This document shows positions 61,213 through 64,000 of a stretch of 64,000 nucleotides of DNA, one piece after another. The stretch is from Faecalicatena faecalis. GTDB taxonomy: Bacteria > Bacillota > Clostridia > Lachnospirales > Lachnospiraceae. The stretch spans positions 62,001 through 126,000 of the forward strand of contig NZ_JABACJ020000012.1 in assembly GCF_012524165.2 (NCBI RefSeq), written 5' to 3'. A program made the translations under genes and the position numbers. The number at the start of each line of letters is the position of its first letter. The stretch's first letter is position 1. The notes below the pieces were generated by a model. It worked only from the letters and a program-made list of their open reading frames with translations, had not been told where the DNA came from and did no database searches.

Positions 61213-61246
61213 AGAAAAAGAACAGAAATATGTTTCTGTCCTTTTT
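61213..61246 (-). terminator. Terminator after the hydrolase pseudogene
   Basis: On the minus strand GGACAGAAA-CATA-TTTCTGTTC, followed by TTTTTCTTTA. It closes the transcription unit of the peptidase fusion gene and the pseudogene. Confidence 0.75.
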
Positions 61247-61261
61247 GTATAATTTATTATC

Positions 61262-61471
61262 CTAACTATTATAAAAAAAATCCCAGGACACTTCCCTATG
61301 AATGACCTGCCAAGAATAAAGCGTTTTGATGAAATGCTTTTCTATATCCTTGTTATACTTCATAACCAGTGGAAACGCTGCATCCCTTGGCCCACCGTGA
61401 AGATAAAGATACAAAGGGACATCCTTAACTTCTGCGCGTATAGAAACAAATTGCTGCACGCCATTTATCAT
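61262..61471 (-). pseudogene. Decayed alpha/beta hydrolase (proline iminopeptidase-like)
   Basis: The open part reads GVQQFVSIRAEVKDVPLYLYLHGGPRDAA, split here only by description: the N-terminal strand and oxyanion motif HGGPG of prolyl-aminopeptidase-like hydrolases, with the last Gly changed to Arg. After NKDIEKHF the frame is lost. In another frame, 61313-61280, the nucleophile elbow survives as AGHS-stop-GSVLG, where the expected Trp codon is TAG. So there is an internal deletion, a frameshift and a stop. The expected C-terminal half with the catalytic Asp and His is absent. The first ATG overlaps the stop of the peptidase fusion (ATGA). Confidence 0.85.
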
Positions 61472-62100
61472 AGAAATATTTCTATATAACTGATTATTTT
61501 ACTATAATCTACATTTTGTACGCCCCAAAAAGCTCCCTTATACCAGAGCAAAAAGACATTATGATGGTTCACAATACAGCATTGCGGAAGCAGGAAGGAT
61601 CCTCCTCTTGGATAAACGGCTTTCCCCGCATAGGAAATTCCATTGTAATCTAAGGTTTCTAAAATCTTCGACCAGGAAGCACGTCCTCTTCCCATCACGG
61701 AAATCACTTTCTCCAGGCTTACCCCTGCCAGCATGGCCACACAGCACTGACCACAGAGTCCCTGCTGAAAGGGAATCTCCTGAATGCTGTCTATTTTTCG
61801 CACCGGCAGCTCTTTTGAGTAAGGGCTGTCATGGTTGATCCGAGATAAAGATAGGATTGGCTCTAATGATGTCTTTATTTCTCTTTCCTGTAGCAGACTG
61901 GACGCAATGCTCTTGTTAACAGGTATCCAATAAGTTCCACCGCCCTTGGGAACCAGTCTGCATTCAAAAGAATGCTCCTCCATTACAACCCTGCAGGGAA
62001 TGTTCCCTTTCAATCCGGTTATCTCCCAGATATTAAATGGTATAGATGCAAAAAATCGGTTCCCGCCCTTGTGTAATGTAGTGTTAAAACGATAAATCAT
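61468..62100 (-). CDS. DUF1905 domain fused to C39-like cysteine peptidase domain
   Basis: A 210-residue protein with two parts. Residues 1-72 match DUF1905: MIYRFNTTL, FFASIPFNIWEITGLKG, ECRLVPKGGGTYWIPVNKSI. Residues 100-210 look like a papain-like C39 peptidase: Q112/Q113, C116 in LCGQCCVAMLAG, H179/H180 in CCIVNHHNVFLLWY, and D198 in VQNVDY. No signal or TM is present, so it is cytosolic. I know of no described function for this combination. The start ATG 62100 fits the domain; ATGs at 62127/62130 are alternatives without good ribosome sites. A hydrolase pseudogene follows with a 4-bp overlap. Confidence 0.7.
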   Translation of the reverse strand: MIYRFNTTLHKGGNRFFASIPFNIWEITGLKGNIPCRVVMEEHSFECRLVPKGGGTYWIPVNKSIASSLLQEREIKTSLEPILSLSRINHDSPYSKELPVRKIDSIQEIPFQQGLCGQCCVAMLAGVSLEKVISVMGRGRASWSKILETLDYNGISYAGKAVYPRGGSFLLPQCCIVNHHNVFLLWYKGAFWGVQNVDYSKIISYIEIFL

Positions 62101-62137
62101 CTGATGTTTTCCCACATTTTGTCTCATCACTTAAATG

Positions 62138-62248
62138 CTATTCTTTCACGCCGTCCTCAACATACAGCCCAGATAATTGCCCATGTTTATCCCGGATGAC
62201 ATAGATGTTCAGTATACTGTCATTAAAGGGTCCGAAATACCGATGCAT
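62138..62248 (-). pseudogene. Short coding-like remnant between araC-type gene and peptidase fusion
   Basis: A 36-codon open frame (MHRYFGPFNDSILNIYVIRD, then KHGQLSGLYVEDGVKE) overlaps the 3' end of the AraC gene in another frame. Its composition looks like real protein sequence, but it has no good ribosome site and begins inside the neighbour. It is best read as the C-terminal remnant of a lost gene or a small coupled ORF; neither is proven. Confidence 0.35.
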
Positions 62249-63110
62249 TCTCTATTGCTATCCATACTTCCTGGTGGTTATCCTGCATATAACACTCCAT
62301 CACAGGCAGATCCGATAGTTTATAGCCTGAATTTGGAAGCCATTCGGTATAAAATTTTTGATAGACTTCCTGCACTGCATTTGGAAGTTCACCGTCTGCA
62401 TTGATTATTACCCACATTGCAGCAGGATAGGAAAACTCCTCCATTCCAATCGGCGTGGGGATTGGGTTGCATTCTGGAACATCCACATGGCTGGTCACAG
62501 CCAAGACATAGTCCATCTCCTCTGAATTCCCCCATTCCCCGCCAACAGATATCCCCAAGAAGCCTGCTGGGCGATAATCTGGAAAAAAATTTATGAACTT
62601 TTGCATCGTGCCATCTTTCCATGCCTTATCCCATATAGAGGGCACAAGCTCAAAAGCCCTGTCCGTTTTTATCCTGTTGGATATCCCCGCCACTTTAAAT
62701 GCAGGCCACTGCACAATTTGAAAATTCATTTTCTCTCCTCCTGTAACTGAAATTTGGAAGGAAAGCTTTGGGCAGGATTTTAGCATCACCGGTTCTTTTC
62801 TTACTGTCGAGGGCAAAACTCCGTGAAAATTCCGGAATGCACGGGAAAAGGCATCTTGAGAATCATAACCATACTTTAAGGCAACATCAATGATCTTCTC
62901 ATCGCCTTTTATCACGTCAAATGCTGCAAGTGTCAGCTTTCGATTCCTGATGTACTCTGACAAAGAGGTCTGGGCTACATAGGAAAATAGTCTCTGGAAA
63001 TTATAAATAGAGCAGCACGCAATCTCTGCAATCCTGTCATGGGATATTTCATTTTCTAAATTGTCATCAATATAATTCATGACATCATTCAGATTTTTCA
63101 TCCAGTCCAC
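62223..63110 (-). CDS. AraC family regulator with GyrI-like effector domain
   Basis: A 295-residue regulator: AraC helix-turn-helix pair in the N-terminal 105 residues (HDRIAEIACCSIYNFQRLF; YDSQDAFSRAFRNFHG) and a GyrI-like ligand domain from about residue 130 (FKVAGISNRI, PAGFLGISVG, AAMWVIINADGELPN, EVWIAIENA). This is the Rob/BltR-like layout for sensing amphipathic compounds. The start is GTG 63110 with GGGAGG 8 bp upstream; the ATG at 63149 is poorer. Targets are unknown; the downstream peptidase fusion and GyrI-like genes are candidates. Confidence 0.88.
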   Translation of the reverse strand: MDWMKNLNDVMNYIDDNLENEISHDRIAEIACCSIYNFQRLFSYVAQTSLSEYIRNRKLTLAAFDVIKGDEKIIDVALKYGYDSQDAFSRAFRNFHGVLPSTVRKEPVMLKSCPKLSFQISVTGGEKMNFQIVQWPAFKVAGISNRIKTDRAFELVPSIWDKAWKDGTMQKFINFFPDYRPAGFLGISVGGEWGNSEEMDYVLAVTSHVDVPECNPIPTPIGMEEFSYPAAMWVIINADGELPNAVQEVYQKFYTEWLPNSGYKLSDLPVMECYMQDNHQEVWIAIENASVFRTL

Positions 63111-63366
63111 GTTGATTTCCTCCCTTCTATGGGTACCATGATAAGGCAAATCAAATACTTCCGCTCGACTATTTCTGCCGCAATTAATCGAAAGGCTTTT
63201 AGAGTTGTACTAATTAGAGATACCTATACAGGATTTGATTTTTACAGGATTTCTTATGGCTAACTACATAGTAATTATGACATATGAATGTGAAGCCAGT
63301 ATGAAACTTCCACACCAAATTCTTTTTGTTCAACAATCTGATATTTTTCGGTCTATCGCCATAAGG

Positions 63367-63942
63367 TCAGATGTTTTTTTCTTCCAATTCTTTCATCCCG
63401 GCAGTCAATACCTTTAGAGAAAACTCAAAGCTGTCCTCCACCGGCAGCGAATGGCCAAATGCATCGTTATTAACCAGCAGTGAAAAGCCCTCCAAAAACG
63501 CGCGAAATGTACGAATCAGATGATTACAGTTTTCCTCAGAAATATTCAGCGAAGAAGTGATTTTCGAGCAGATAGCAAATAGCCTTTGTGTAACCTTCTC
63601 CGCTTCATTGTTCTGGTATTTGTTATACCACAGCATAGCGCTGAAAACGCCTGGATTTTCTGTTGCATAATCATAAAATGCCCTGCAGATTGCCTCCCAT
63701 GCATCGTATCCACTGACCCCCACTGCAGCCTCCAGCATCCTTTCTTCCATATGCCGCCAGCCATAGAGCATTAGTTCATTCTTTATATCATCCAGTCCCC
63801 TGATATGATTGTATAATGACGGAGGCTGAACATTTAAGCTGTCCGCCAATATTTTTAAAGTAATTGATTCTAACCCTATTTTGTTTGCTAACTGTGCTGC
63901 TTTTTCTACCACTACATTTTTATCAAGACCTGCCCTTGCCAT
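63367..63942 (-). CDS. TetR family transcriptional regulator
   Basis: A 191-residue TetR repressor. The DNA-binding domain is at the N terminus (KAAQLANKIGLESITLKILA, then NVQPPSLYNHIRGLDDIKNE, where PSLYNHI is the recognition helix). The C-terminal domain is of the WHG-containing type (LMLYGWRHMEERML, FLEGFSLL). AGGAGG is close to the ATG (4-5 bp). Its own promoter contains the palindrome ACTAATATGATTAGT, repeated in front of the 37-residue peptide gene, so it probably represses both. The 256-bp gap downstream holds two copies of TACAGGATTT (63227-63236, 63243-63252) and nothing more. Confidence 0.9.
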   Translation of the reverse strand: MARAGLDKNVVVEKAAQLANKIGLESITLKILADSLNVQPPSLYNHIRGLDDIKNELMLYGWRHMEERMLEAAVGVSGYDAWEAICRAFYDYATENPGVFSAMLWYNKYQNNEAEKVTQRLFAICSKITSSLNISEENCNHLIRTFRAFLEGFSLLVNNDAFGHSLPVEDSFEFSLKVLTAGMKELEEKNI

Positions 63943-63972
63943 AATTCCTCCTGCAAAACTATTTATTTTTAC

Positions 63973-64000
63973 ACTTTAACTAATATGATTAGTTTTGTCA
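63973..64000 (-). promoter_or_regulatory. TetR autoregulatory promoter-operator
   Basis: Minus strand: TGACA at the very end of the window (64000-63996; the first T of the -35 would lie outside), a 17-bp spacer carrying ACTAATATGATTAGT (63979-63993, plus strand), and TAAAGT (63978-63973), 30 bp upstream of the tetR ATG. Confidence 0.8.

Overview
The window looks like a chromosome segment of a low-to-mid-GC, spore-forming clostridial Firmicute, most likely a gut Lachnospiraceae (Blautia/Dorea/Mediterraneibacter-like). The reasons are Bacillus/Clostridium-type gene order, strong AGGAGG ribosome sites, YqfC/YqfD sporulation genes, SepF, MinCDE next to MreBCD, a LexA/YneA-type SOS locus and several clostridial DUF families. 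No tRNA, rRNA, CRISPR array, IS element or prophage was seen. Family assignments come from reading the proteins, not from database searches.

Region 1 (1-11.5 kb). The plus-strand operon obgE (cut by the window edge)-yhbY-nadD-yqeK-rsfS runs into a solute-binding lipoprotein and a membrane-bound GGDEF-EAL protein. Next come lexA (minus) and a divergent SOS-controlled LysM protein of YneA type, a XerS-like tyrosine recombinase, a TtcA-like tRNA thiolase, and a convergent cytidylate-kinase-like gene.

Region 2 (11.6-46.7 kb) is core genome, almost all on the minus strand. A first block holds rluD-like, lspA, ylmH, sepF, yggS and an HlyD-like protein. A long block then reads, in transcription order, mutS-mutL-miaA-PLP lyase-two flavoproteins-radC-mreB-mreC-mreD-mrdA-minC-minD-minE-rodA-mgsA-D,D-carboxypeptidase. 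Upstream of it lie miaB, a small folate/DUF cluster, a SpoVB-like flippase, ybeY, and phoH with yqfC/yqfD. Cell-shape, division-site and mismatch-repair genes are thus packed together.

Region 3 (46.7-64 kb) is accessory and rich in regulators. It is a row of small sensor-effector modules: two-component system plus ABC exporter, MarR plus FUSC-like exporter, MerR plus acetyltransferase, PadR plus MATE exporter, and at the right end TetR, AraC-GyrI, a stand-alone GyrI-like protein, a DUF1905/C39-like peptidase fusion and a decayed alpha/beta hydrolase. Operators can be read directly for most modules. The most interesting are (i) identical promoter-operators in front of the TetR gene and in front of an overlooked 37-residue membrane peptide 3.6 kb away, (ii) a shared promoter motif in front of the two-component system and its ABC exporter, and (iii) the DUF1905-peptidase fusion. 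The right end is decaying, with at least one clear pseudogene.
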